From an uncultured Collinsella sp. (GTDB lineage: Bacteria; Actinomycetota; Coriobacteriia; Coriobacteriales; Coriobacteriaceae): 5,736 nucleotides of DNA. Position 1 is the first letter of the stretch. Every line of letters begins with the position of its first letter. Location of the stretch: assembly GCA_900545445.1 (NCBI GenBank), contig UQZH01000077.1, forward strand, positions 1 through 5,736, read 5' to 3'. The notes beneath the pieces were generated by a model, which did no database searches, was not told where the DNA came from, and saw nothing but the letters and a program-made list of their open reading frames with translations. Shown piece by piece: positions 1 through 5,736 of this stretch. A program made the translations under genes and the position numbers.

Positions 1-2121
1 GCCTGTGCCACCGTCGCCACCCGTGCCACCGTCGCCACCTGTCGTACCGCTATCGCCGGTGGTGTTGCCGCCCGGGGTTTCAGTGGTCGTGGTTGTCGTT
101 GTCGTTGTGGTGGTTGTGGTCTCTTCCTCTTCTTTTTCCTCGTCTTTATCCTCTTCGTCTTTCTTCTTGTTGTTTGTGCCGTAGAACTTCCAGACGTTAT
201 TGTTCTTGTACGTGGGAGCCGTTCCGGTCTGGAATTCCTCGCGCTCGGTGCCCGCAAGAACGGTGTTCATGAACTTCTTAAAGACGGGCAGGTTGGTGCT
301 GTCGCCCAGCAGGTCCGAACCGTACTTTTGGATGGGAATCTCGCCTGCGGAATAACCGGTCCACAGGGCGCATGTCAGTTGCGGCGTGAAGCCGCAGAAC
401 CACAGGTTGGTGGTGTTGTCAGTGGTGCCCGTCTTGCCGGCATAGGGCTGATTGACGTTCAGCGCGCCGGCGGCACCCGTGCCACTGCCCTGCATGACGC
501 CGGATAGAACGTCGGTAACCGCGGCAGCCTCGCCTTCGGTGAGCACCTGCGTGGGATTGTCAGTGTGCTGGTACAGAACCGAGCCGGTACGCGAGTCGAT
601 CTCGGTAATGGCGATGGGCTGACGGTAGTAGCCACCGTTGGCAAACGTTGCGTAGGCAGATGCCATCTCGAGCGGTGAGATGGACCCGGTGCCGAGCGTC
701 ATGACGGGAACGTCCTCGATATTGTCCTTGGCGGGATCGATGCCAAGCTTTTTGACGAGCGACATGATCTTGTCATTGCCGATGGCTTCGGCCACCTGAA
801 TGTAGCCGGTGTTGGATGAGTATGCCGTTGCCTGTTTAAGCGTGATGTTGCCATAGCTCTGGTTGCCGTAGTTTTGCACCTCGGTCGTGGTGCCCTTGGC
901 CTTGAGCGGCGAGTTGCAGTTGAGGGTGACGTTGGGGTTCATACCGTTTTGGATGGCAGTTGCCAGCGTAAAGGCCTTAAACGTGGAGCCCACGGGGCGC
1001 TTTGCCGTAGCGTGGTTCACGTGATTCTCGTCGGCGTTGTAGTCGTAGCCGCCTACCATGCACTTGATGTAGCCGGTCTTGGGGTCAACGACGACCATGC
1101 CCATGTCCAGGCCGTCAAGCGAAAGCGTGTCGAGTTGCGAGCGCACAGCCTCCTCGGCCACCTGCTGCATGGTGGGGTCGATGGTGGTCTTGACGGTCAG
1201 ACCGCCCTTAAAGAGCACGTCGGTGGAGAACTCCTGCTCAAGCAACTGCTTAACGTAGGAGACAAAGTAGGGCTGAGAGTACACATCGACGCCACTGCCC
1301 GAAATCTCGGTCACGTTAAGCGTGATGGGCTCAGCCTGTGCGGCATCGTGCTCTTCCTGCGTGATGTGGCCCAGACGCAGCATGTTGTCCAGAACCTTAT
1401 TGCGGCGGGACAGCGCCAAGTCGGGATTAACCGTGGGGTCGTACTGCGAGGGCGAGTTGGGAAGGCCGATGAGCAGCGCGGCCTCGCTCAGGGTGAGGTC
1501 GGCGGCGGTTTTGGACAGATAGGTCTCGGCGGCGGCCTCGATGCCATATGCTCCATGGCCGTAGTAGATGGTGTTGAGGTACATCATGAGGATCTCGTCT
1601 TTGGAGTACATATCCTCCATCTTGATGGCGATATAGGCCTCGCGCACCTTACGCTCGATGGTCGAGTCGAATTGTTCCTCCTGCAAGATGGTGTTGCGAA
1701 CCAGCTGCTGGGTGATGGTCGATGCGCCCTCGTGGCCGCCGGTGAGGGTTGCCACCGATGCGCGTGCAATGCCCCAGAGGTCGATGCCGCCATGCTCGTA
1801 GAAGCGCTCGTCCTCAACGTCGACGGTGCCCTGCAGCACGTACGGGGACACTTGGTCCTTGGTGATGGACTTGCGGTTTTGCGTGTAGAAACTCGCAATG
1901 GTATTGCCGTTGCAGTCGACGATGTCGGTGGGCTCGCTCACCAGATACGCGTTGGCATCGGTGTAGTCGGGCAGATCGGACAGCCAGCGGTTGACGTTGC
2001 CGATCATGCCGATGCCAAACGCTACGCCCGCGATAAGCAGAAAGCCCAAAAACGAGAGCAAGATCATGGGAAGGGCATGCGTCTTAGAGCGACCGCGCCC
2101 CTGTCGTTGGCGAGGACCCAT
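1..2121 (-). CDS. Class A penicillin-binding protein (PBP1A-like bifunctional transglycosylase/transpeptidase), 3' end cut by window edge
   Basis: Bifunctional peptidoglycan synthase: it polymerises lipid II into glycan strands and cross-links stem peptides on the outer face of the membrane. The visible 707 codons read without a stop from ATG at 2121 to base 1, so the C-terminus is missing. The N-terminus is basic (residues 2-15) and is followed by one membrane anchor (about 17-41). The GT51 domain (about 75-245) shows EDERFYEHGG with the likely catalytic Glu103, GASTITQQLVRN near 132-143, RKVRE with Glu161, and YLNTIYYG near 181-188. The transpeptidase domain (about 340-620) shows STFK with nucleophile Ser379 and Lys382, SSN at 435-437, and KTGTT from 563. 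All catalytic motifs are intact. After about 650 comes a Lys/Glu segment (652-667), 13 consecutive Thr (668-680), then Gly/Thr/Asp repeats. The start is supported by GGAGGT six bases upstream. The gene is divergent from the U32 gene. The family is certain; assignment to ponA/mrcA is not, so no symbol is given. Confidence 0.95.
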   Translation of the reverse strand, partial: MGPRQRQGRGRSKTHALPMILLSFLGFLLIAGVAFGIGMIGNVNRWLSDLPDYTDANAYLVSEPTDIVDCNGNTIASFYTQNRKSITKDQVSPYVLQGTVDVEDERFYEHGGIDLWGIARASVATLTGGHEGASTITQQLVRNTILQEEQFDSTIERKVREAYIAIKMEDMYSKDEILMMYLNTIYYGHGAYGIEAAAETYLSKTAADLTLSEAALLIGLPNSPSQYDPTVNPDLALSRRNKVLDNMLRLGHITQEEHDAAQAEPITLNVTEISGSGVDVYSQPYFVSYVKQLLEQEFSTDVLFKGGLTVKTTIDPTMQQVAEEAVRSQLDTLSLDGLDMGMVVVDPKTGYIKCMVGGYDYNADENHVNHATAKRPVGSTFKAFTLATAIQNGMNPNVTLNCNSPLKAKGTTTEVQNYGNQSYGNITLKQATAYSSNTGYIQVAEAIGNDKIMSLVKKLGIDPAKDNIEDVPVMTLGTGSISPLEMASAYATFANGGYYRQPIAITEIDSRTGSVLYQHTDNPTQVLTEGEAAAVTDVLSGVMQGSGTGAAGALNVNQPYAGKTGTTDNTTNLWFCGFTPQLTCALWTGYSAGEIPIQKYGSDLLGDSTNLPVFKKFMNTVLAGTEREEFQTGTAPTYKNNNVWKFYGTNNKKKDEEDKDEEKEEEETTTTTTTTTTTTTETPGGNTTGDSGTTGGDGGTGGDGGTG
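4..39. repeat. Two tandem 18-bp units encoding Gly-Gly-Asp-Gly-Gly-Thr repeats in the PBP tail
   Basis: Bases 4-21 and 22-39 are the same 18-bp unit with one difference (17 of 18 identical; first base T versus C). On the minus strand they encode repeated GGDGGT-type hexapeptides at the extracellular C-terminus of the PBP. The array reaches almost to base 1, so more copies may lie outside the window. In-frame 18-bp units could vary in number without breaking the gene (inference). Confidence 0.8.
82..171 (-). repeat. Low-complexity coding segment: Lys/Glu-rich block followed by 13 consecutive Thr codons
   Basis: Bases 82-120 encode thirteen Thr in a row using mixed ACC, ACA, ACG and ACT codons, so it is not a simple trinucleotide repeat. 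Bases 121 to about 168 encode a 16-residue block of only Lys, Asp and Glu (KKKDEEDKDEEKEEEE). The plus strand here is nearly all pyrimidine, with an unbroken run at 121-141. It lies after the transpeptidase fold and probably forms a flexible wall-spanning or wall-interacting linker (inference). Comparable charged and Thr-rich tails are known on class A PBPs of Gram-positive bacteria. Confidence 0.8.
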
Positions 2122-2127
2122 ATATTG

Positions 2128-2133
2128 ACCTCC
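2128..2133 (-). promoter_or_regulatory. Ribosome binding site of the class A PBP gene
   Basis: GGAGGT on the minus strand lies six bases before the ATG at 2121-2119. This fixes the start of the PBP reading frame and gives a short basic cytoplasmic N-terminus before the membrane anchor, as expected for this family. Confidence 0.85.
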
Positions 2134-2269
2134 AGGTATGTCGTGCCAGGCGGCAGGTATGCTACCGGGCAGGATGGACATAAGTTATTACACGATAAAC
2201 CAATCGGGGCATGCGGGGCCTCGTGTATGCTGGTTGGCAGCAATTTTCAGAGTGAAAGCACACCTTGGC

Positions 2270-2275
2270 AAGGAG
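2270..2275 (+). promoter_or_regulatory. Ribosome binding site deciding the U32 start
   Basis: AAGGAG is followed by a seven-base spacer and ATG at 2283. An in-frame TTG at 2265 would give a protein six residues longer, but the Shine-Dalgarno lies downstream of that TTG, inside the extension. ATG 2283 is therefore preferred. Confidence 0.85.
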
Positions 2276-2282
2276 TTTACCG

Positions 2283-4241
2283 ATGGCGATTCGGCCGATG
2301 GAATCGAGCGGACAATGCGAAAGCGAGTTGGCGGCGGCTGAAGTGGCGCTGCCCGAACTGCTGGCGCCTGCTGGCGGACTCGACCAGATGCTCGCGGCGA
2401 TTGCGGCGGGTGCCGATGCCATCTATGCGGGGCTGGACGGATTCAACGCTCGAGTGAGCGCGCATGGCTTTAGCGATGATGAGTTCGCGCGCGGTTGTGC
2501 CGTGGCCCATGCCCATGGCGTGCGTGTGTACGTGACGCTCAACGTGTTCGTGTTTGACGATGAGTTGTCCGACGCGGTGGTGTTGGGAGCTCATGCACTG
2601 GAGCTGGGCGCCGATGCTCTGATTGTCGCCGATGCCGGGTTGGCCTGCGCGCTTCGCGCGGCGATTCCCGGGGTCGAGATTCACCTGTCCACGCAGGCGG
2701 GCGCTCATAGCGAGGGTGCCGTGCGGCTTGCCGCCGACGAGCTGGGGGTCGAGCGCGTGACGACGGCACGCGAGCTGACGGTCGACGAGATTGCGGCGCT
2801 ATGTGCCACGGGCGTGCCCATCGAGGTATTCTGCCACGGTGCGATTTGCATCGGCTATTCGGGGGCGTGCGAGTTCTCGGCCCTGCGGCGTGGGCGCTCG
2901 GCGATGCGCGGCGACTGCACACAGCCGTGCCGTCTGGCGTACGACCTAGTGGACGAGGCGGGGCAGAGTGTTGTTGCTGTCGAGGGAGATCGCCTGCTGT
3001 GCCCGCGCGACTATCTGGATATTGCGCATCTGCCCGAGCTTGTAGATGCCGGCGTGGCGTCGCTCAAGATCGAGGGGCGCATGAAGAACCCCGATTACGT
3101 ATTCAACGTGGTGCGGGTGTGGCGCCGGGCACTCGATATGCTGTGCGACGGCGCGTGGGACCCCGGTGCCGTGGAAGAGCTTGAGCGCGAGCTGGGAAGG
3201 TCGTTTAACCGTGGGTTTACCGATGCGTACCTGCGAGGGCGTTCGGGTGCCGAGCTGATGAGCTTTGAGCGCGCAATTAACCAGGGCGTGCGCGTGGGGC
3301 GCTTGGTCGCTGTGGGCCACGAAGAGGTGACCGTTGAGCTCGACGCCGCCGTGGCGGCGGGTGACACGCTCGAGATTCGGTTCTATCCGGGTGTCGACGC
3401 GCGTCCCGATGTGCCCAAGCGCTGGCCGCAGGTGCCCTGCCCGGTGGATGCCGCAGCGGGGAAGCGCGTCGTCGTGCATTGCAAGCGTAAGGTGGACACG
3501 GGCTGCGAGGTGTACCTGATTCGCAGCGCCGGTGTGTTGGAGCAGACGGCGACGGCCCTGGAGCGCATGCGGGCCGAGGCGGATGCGATTGCGCCCGTTG
3601 CGCGTGCCGTTGAGGTGCTGCCCTTTGAGGGCGTTGCGGTGGATGGCGGTGCGTCGACGGAGTTGGTGGAGTGCGCGGTTCCCACTCGTATGGTTTTTGC
3701 TTGGCAGCTGATGGATGCCGACCCGCGCGGAGAACTCGATTTGTCCGACGCCGTTGTGGTGCTTGACGAGGTGTGCCGCATGGGTGACGCTGACCGGACC
3801 CGCTCACTGATGCAGCGTGCCGGGCGCGTCGTCTGCCGCAACCTGGGACAGGTGGTGATCGCTCGCGAGCTGGGCGTGACGTTTGACGTGGCGGCGCCGG
3901 TGTTCTGCGCGAATCGGGCCGCGCTTGCCTGGCTGCGCGGACTCGGTGCGGGGCGGGTGTACATGCCGGCCGAGTTGCTCGGCAATGATGCGGAGCGTAT
4001 TGCCGAGCTGGCTGCTGAACCCGGCGTCTTGGGTCCGGTCGACGCCGACCGTCCCGAGCTTATGGTGTGCGAGCACTGCCTGCTGACCGCCGAGGGCGTC
4101 TGCGCCACCGATGCGACGGGACAGGTCCGTTGCCGCGACTGCTTGCGTCGCAGGCAGGTGCGCTATCTGGTCGAGCGTGACGGTACACGTCTGCCGGTCG
4201 CCGTTGACGCGTGCGGCAGGACGAGGATTTTCCTGTCGTAG
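2283..4241 (+). CDS. Long-form U32 family protein, probable RNA hydroxylase (RlhA/TrhP-like; annotated as 'peptidase U32')
   Basis: A 652-residue cytoplasmic protein with no signal peptide or membrane segment. The N-terminal U32 barrel begins with LPELLAPAGG (23-32) and GADAIYAGL (43-51). The U32 signature region runs from EVFCHGAICIGYSGACEFSA (181-200) to MRGDCTQPCR (208-217), then LLCPRDYLDI (238-247) and SLKIEGRMKNPDYV (260-273). Cys189, Cys196, Cys212 or Cys216, and Cys240 are candidate ligands of the Fe-S cluster reported in UbiU/UbiV and inferred for the RNA-modifying members. A second half follows (about 335-652), ending in a Cys-rich segment (Cys596, 599, 607, 617, 620, 644). The length matches E. 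coli RlhA (653 residues), which makes 5-hydroxycytidine in 23S rRNA; the shorter TrhP acts on tRNA wobble uridine. Family membership is clear. RNA hydroxylation is inferred from relatives, rRNA versus tRNA substrate is undecided, and true peptidase activity is less likely. The gene lies upstream of tyrS on the same strand, and no clear terminator separates them. Confidence 0.9.
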   Translation: MAIRPMESSGQCESELAAAEVALPELLAPAGGLDQMLAAIAAGADAIYAGLDGFNARVSAHGFSDDEFARGCAVAHAHGVRVYVTLNVFVFDDELSDAVVLGAHALELGADALIVADAGLACALRAAIPGVEIHLSTQAGAHSEGAVRLAADELGVERVTTARELTVDEIAALCATGVPIEVFCHGAICIGYSGACEFSALRRGRSAMRGDCTQPCRLAYDLVDEAGQSVVAVEGDRLLCPRDYLDIAHLPELVDAGVASLKIEGRMKNPDYVFNVVRVWRRALDMLCDGAWDPGAVEELERELGRSFNRGFTDAYLRGRSGAELMSFERAINQGVRVGRLVAVGHEEVTVELDAAVAAGDTLEIRFYPGVDARPDVPKRWPQVPCPVDAAAGKRVVVHCKRKVDTGCEVYLIRSAGVLEQTATALERMRAEADAIAPVARAVEVLPFEGVAVDGGASTELVECAVPTRMVFAWQLMDADPRGELDLSDAVVVLDEVCRMGDADRTRSLMQRAGRVVCRNLGQVVIARELGVTFDVAAPVFCANRAALAWLRGLGAGRVYMPAELLGNDAERIAELAAEPGVLGPVDADRPELMVCEHCLLTAEGVCATDATGQVRCRDCLRRRQVRYLVERDGTRLPVAVDACGRTRIFLS

Positions 4242-4260
4242 GTGCCGCGTCGCGTCAGTT

Positions 4261-4269
4261 TGTTATCAT
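4261..4269 (+). promoter_or_regulatory. Candidate extended -10 promoter for tyrS
   Basis: TGT followed by TATCAT (hexamer at 4264-4269, 5 of 6 matches to TATAAT) forms an extended -10 element. No recognisable -35 lies 16-18 bases upstream, which is tolerated with extended -10 promoters. Transcription would begin near 4276 and leave a leader of about 60 bases before tyrS. That would allow tyrS to be transcribed independently of the U32 gene. Confidence 0.5.
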
Positions 4270-4320
4270 ATGAGAGTTTATGGACTTCCAGCACCGCCGT
4301 ATCCGGTGAGGGTGCTATAG
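4270..4320 (+). other. Possible 16-codon leader mini-ORF with two Tyr codons upstream of tyrS
   Basis: ATG at 4270 opens a frame reading MRVYGLPAPPYPVRVL and stopping at TAG 4318-4320, 17 bases before the tyrS ATG. Two of 16 codons are Tyr (both TAT) and four are Pro. It covers the alternative hairpins, a geometry seen in amino-acid-sensing leader peptides. Against it, there is no Shine-Dalgarno before the ATG, and the best promoter candidate would start transcription about six bases downstream of it. It is in the frame of a longer open stretch overlapping the U32 3' end. Treated as speculative. Confidence 0.2.
4290..4316 (+). promoter_or_regulatory. Leader hairpin(s) just upstream of the tyrS ribosome binding site
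   Basis: AGCACC (4290-4295) pairs perfectly with GGTGCT (4311-4316). A second stem, CACCG (4292-4296) with CGGTG (4304-4308), uses the same left-hand bases, so only one can form at a time. Neither has a following U-tract, so this is not a classical intrinsic terminator. The Shine-Dalgarno begins six bases after the longer hairpin, so an effect on translation is possible but unproven. The canonical T-box sequence (UGGNACC) is absent. Confidence 0.35.
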
Positions 4321-4321
4321 C

Positions 4322-4330
4322 AAAAGGAGG
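4322..4330 (+). promoter_or_regulatory. Strong ribosome binding site deciding the tyrS start
   Basis: AAAAGGAGG, seven bases before ATG 4338, is close to a perfect complement of the 16S 3' end. It excludes the longer frame opening at 4242, whose first 32 codons would run through the promoter, leader hairpins and this site and have no family homology that I recognise. Confidence 0.92.
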
Positions 4331-4337
4331 ATACCCA

Positions 4338-5549
4338 ATGCTGTCTGTTGACGAGCAAATGCGTATCATCACCTCGGGCGCCGCGCAGATCGTTCCCGAG
4401 GCCGACCTTCGCAAGAAGCTTGAGAAGGGCGAGCCCCTCAACATCAAGCTCGGCGTCGACCCCACCAGCCCCGACCTGCACCTGGGCCATGCCGTGCCGC
4501 TGCGCAAGATGCGCCAGTTCCAGGACCTGGGCCACAACGTCACCCTTATCATCGGCAACGGCACCGCGCTGATCGGCGACCCCTCGGGCAAGAACTCCAC
4601 GCGTCCGCAGCTTTCGCAGGAGCAGATCGAGGCCAATGCCGAGACCTACGTGAGCCAGGCCATGAAGATCCTGGATCCCGAGAAGACCACCATCGTGCAC
4701 AACGGTGACTGGATCCTGTCGATGGATCTGGCCGGTCTGCTGCAGGTGTGCTCCAAGTTCACCGTCGCCCGTATTCTTGAGCGCGATGACTTTACCAAGC
4801 GCTACCAGTCCCAGACGCCGATCGCCCTGCATGAGTTCCTGTATCCCGTGATGCAGGCTTACGACTCCGTGCAGATCAAGGCCGACGTGGAAATGGGCGG
4901 CACCGATCAGCTCTTCAACCTGCTCGCCGGCCGTGAGCTCATGGAGAAGATGGGCATGGAGCCCCAGATCGCGCTCACCATGCCGTTGCTCGAGGGCACC
5001 GATGGCGTCCGTAAGATGTCCAAGTCCTACGGTAACTACATCGGCCTGACCGACGCGCCCAAGGATATGTTCGGCAAGACCATGTCCATCCCCGACGAGA
5101 TGATCGGCAAGTACTACCGCCTGGCGAGCTCGCTCACCCCGGCCGAGGTCGACAAGATCGACGCCGCCCTGGCTGACGGTTCCGCCGACCCCTACGAGCT
5201 CAAGCGCGCTCTGGGCCGCGACCTGTGCGACACCTACCACGGCGCCGGCGCCGGCGACGAGGCCCAGGCCGAGTTCGACCGCGTGTTCAAGGAGGGCCAG
5301 CTCGCCGACTTCCCCGAGAAGCACGTTGAGCTGACCGTCAACGACGAGGGCCAGATCTACCTCGCCGGCCTGCTCAAGGACCTGGGCCTTTCGGCCAGCG
5401 CCGGCCAGGCCCGTCGCGACATCGACGGCGGCGGCGTCAAGATCAACGGCAAGGCCGTGGCTCCCAAGAGCTACAACATCGACCCCAGTGCCCTCAAGCT
5501 GGGCGACACCCTCTCCGTAGGCAAGCGCAAGGGCTTTAAGTTGATTTAG
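4338..5549 (+). CDS. tyrS: Tyrosyl-tRNA synthetase, type 2 (KMSKS-bearing)
   Basis: Class I synthetase that activates tyrosine with ATP and charges tRNA-Tyr in the cytoplasm, normally as a homodimer. The 403 residues are a full length for bacterial TyrRS. The Rossmann catalytic domain has the HIGH-type motif HLGH (48-51) within DPTSPDLHLGHAVPL, then IGDPSGKNSTRP (79-90). The tyrosine pocket has Tyr169, Gln173 and Asp176 in YPVMQAYD, followed by GGTDQ (187-191). The class motif is KMSKS (226-230), which with the DLHLGH context points to the type 2 subfamily rather than the E. coli-like type 1 form with KFGKT. An alpha-helical anticodon-binding region lies around 255-330 and an S4 RNA-binding domain at about 337-402, ending in GKRKGFKLI. 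No key residue is missing. Codons are strongly biased (AAG for Lys, ATC for Ile, GAC for Asp), consistent with high expression. The gene sits 96 bases after the U32 gene and has a strong ribosome binding site, a likely promoter of its own and a hairpin directly after the stop. Confidence 0.98.
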   Translation: MLSVDEQMRIITSGAAQIVPEADLRKKLEKGEPLNIKLGVDPTSPDLHLGHAVPLRKMRQFQDLGHNVTLIIGNGTALIGDPSGKNSTRPQLSQEQIEANAETYVSQAMKILDPEKTTIVHNGDWILSMDLAGLLQVCSKFTVARILERDDFTKRYQSQTPIALHEFLYPVMQAYDSVQIKADVEMGGTDQLFNLLAGRELMEKMGMEPQIALTMPLLEGTDGVRKMSKSYGNYIGLTDAPKDMFGKTMSIPDEMIGKYYRLASSLTPAEVDKIDAALADGSADPYELKRALGRDLCDTYHGAGAGDEAQAEFDRVFKEGQLADFPEKHVELTVNDEGQIYLAGLLKDLGLSASAGQARRDIDGGGVKINGKAVAPKSYNIDPSALKLGDTLSVGKRKGFKLI

Positions 5550-5550
5550 T

Positions 5551-5574
5551 TCCGCCGTTCTACCGAACGGCGGA
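5551..5574 (+). terminator. Probable tyrS terminator hairpin without U-tract
   Basis: TCCGCCGTTC (5551-5560) and GAACGGCGGA (5565-5574) form a perfect 10-bp stem with the four-base loop TACC. It starts one base after the tyrS stop codon. The following bases are GC-rich, not T-rich, so it is not a classical rho-independent terminator. U-poor hairpins are common after genes in high-GC Gram-positives. It could instead act as a 3'-end stabiliser. Confidence 0.65.
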
Positions 5575-5588
5575 CCGGCCGACGCTGC

Positions 5589-5687
5589 GCGGGCCGCATT
5601 TGGACAATCTGACGTTCAACTTCAAGGGCGCGACCAGAAGGTCAGCGCCCTATCGCTTCACGTCACCTTGCCTCAAATGCGGCCCGC
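5589..5687. repeat. Nested inverted-repeat structure of about 99 nt, function unknown
   Basis: Outer arms GCGGGCCGCATTTG (5589-5602) and CAAATGCGGCCCGC (5674-5687) are a perfect 14-bp inverted repeat. Inside them, TGACGT (5610-5615) pairs with ACGTCA (5660-5665). Innermost, AGGGCGC plus GACC (5625-5635) pairs with GGTC and GCGCCCT (5640-5643 and 5645-5651) around an AGAA loop with one bulged A. All three stems are co-axial and compatible, so either strand could fold into one long interrupted hairpin. No long ORF, tRNA signature or transposase is present. It may be a small non-autonomous repeat (MITE/REP-like), a structured RNA or a bidirectional terminator. I cannot choose between these from sequence alone. 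Confidence 0.6.
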
Positions 5688-5715
5688 TCGCTCATATGAC
5701 CCAATCCGCTGTCAA

Positions 5716-5730
5716 GGGCCACAATGGCCC
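5716..5730. other. Short hairpin at the right edge
   Basis: GGGCCA (5716-5721) pairs with TGGCCC (5725-5730) around the three-base loop CAA. No U-tract follows on either strand within the window. It may be part of a terminator or regulatory element of a gene beyond the edge. Bases 5688-5736 otherwise contain nothing I recognise. Confidence 0.35.
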
Positions 5731-5736
5731 CGCCGA

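Larger units (their letters stand above)
2122..2282. promoter_or_regulatory. Divergent intergenic region between the PBP and U32 genes
   Basis: Both flanking genes start outward from this 161-bp gap, so promoters for both should lie here. The only AT-rich stretch is about 2180-2200. I see only weak hexamers. On the plus strand, TGGACA (2175-2180) is a 5/6 match to a -35 box, but it is followed at poor spacing by GATAAA (2194-2199). TATGCT at 2226-2231 is a possible -10 without a matching -35. No convincing minus-strand promoter was found. No operator-like palindrome or riboswitch was recognised. Assignment of specific promoters is therefore uncertain. Confidence 0.4.

Noticed and set aside
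2265..2282. TTG start six codons upstream for the U32 protein
   Set aside because: The ribosome binding site at 2270-2275 lies downstream of the TTG and is correctly spaced for ATG 2283.
874..2457. Long open frame (527 codons) on the plus strand opposite the PBP gene
   Set aside because: It is antisense to a PBP with every catalytic motif intact, runs across the intergenic region into the U32 start in another frame, and its translation is the Val/Gly/His/Leu-rich type produced by reading opposite GC-rich codons. No ribosome binding site or recognisable domain.
4242..4337. Upstream extension of tyrS (32 extra codons)
   Set aside because: It crosses the promoter candidate, leader hairpins and the excellent Shine-Dalgarno. 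ATG 4338 gives the normal TyrRS N-terminus and length.
4276..4337. T-box riboswitch before tyrS
   Set aside because: AGGGTG at 4309-4314 recalls part of the T-box core, but the UGGNACC sequence, the stem I and the usual length of more than 150 bases are missing.
4278..5324. 348-codon open frame on the minus strand opposite tyrS
   Set aside because: It is a shadow of the strongly biased tyrS codons: the complement of C-ending codons rarely gives stops. No domain is recognised, and the sense gene is certain.
2283..5549. A U32-tyrS two-gene system with a new function
   Set aside because: Both are widespread housekeeping families and simple adjacency on one strand is not evidence of a joint system. 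tyrS appears to have its own promoter.
5665..5697. 10-codon minus-strand frame starting MSERAAFEAR inside the terminal structure
   Set aside because: Too short, no ribosome binding site, and its bases are explained by the inverted-repeat arm.
5710..5715. TTGACA on the minus strand as a -35 box
   Set aside because: The only -10-like hexamer (TATGAG) is at a 13-base spacing and nothing suitable lies at 16-18 bases. No gene follows on that strand before the tyrS 3' end.

Overview
The window carries three housekeeping genes from a high-GC bacterium, plus short intergenic regions. Likely source (inference): a Coriobacteriia-type actinobacterium such as Collinsella. The reasons are GC-rich coding with C/G-ending codons, strong GGAGG-type Shine-Dalgarno sites, a long U32 protein typical of anaerobes, and a class A PBP with a Lys/Glu then poly-Thr then Gly/Thr-rich tail. 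No sequence-only evidence fixes the genus.

Layout. Positions 1-2121 (minus strand) hold a class A penicillin-binding protein. It is open at the left edge: 707 codons are visible without a stop. A 161-bp divergent intergenic region follows. Positions 2283-4241 (plus) encode a 652-residue U32-family protein. Such proteins are traditionally called peptidases or collagenase-like, but the characterised relatives of this architecture are RNA hydroxylases (RlhA, TrhP). A 96-bp gap with an extended -10 promoter candidate, a Tyr-containing mini-ORF and mutually exclusive hairpins leads to tyrS (4338-5549), a type 2 tyrosyl-tRNA synthetase. A 10-bp perfect hairpin directly after the tyrS stop probably ends transcription. 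The last 160 bases have no gene but hold a nested inverted-repeat structure of about 99 nt and a small hairpin at the edge.

Functional picture. The PBP builds peptidoglycan outside the membrane and is transcribed away from the other two genes. The U32 protein and tyrosyl-tRNA synthetase both serve translation (RNA modification, by inference, and tRNA charging) and share a strand, so read-through is possible, although tyrS appears to have its own promoter. I see no evidence of a mobile element, CRISPR array, phage gene or new multi-gene system. The items most worth a second look are the terminal inverted-repeat structure, the tyrS leader and the true substrate of the U32 protein.
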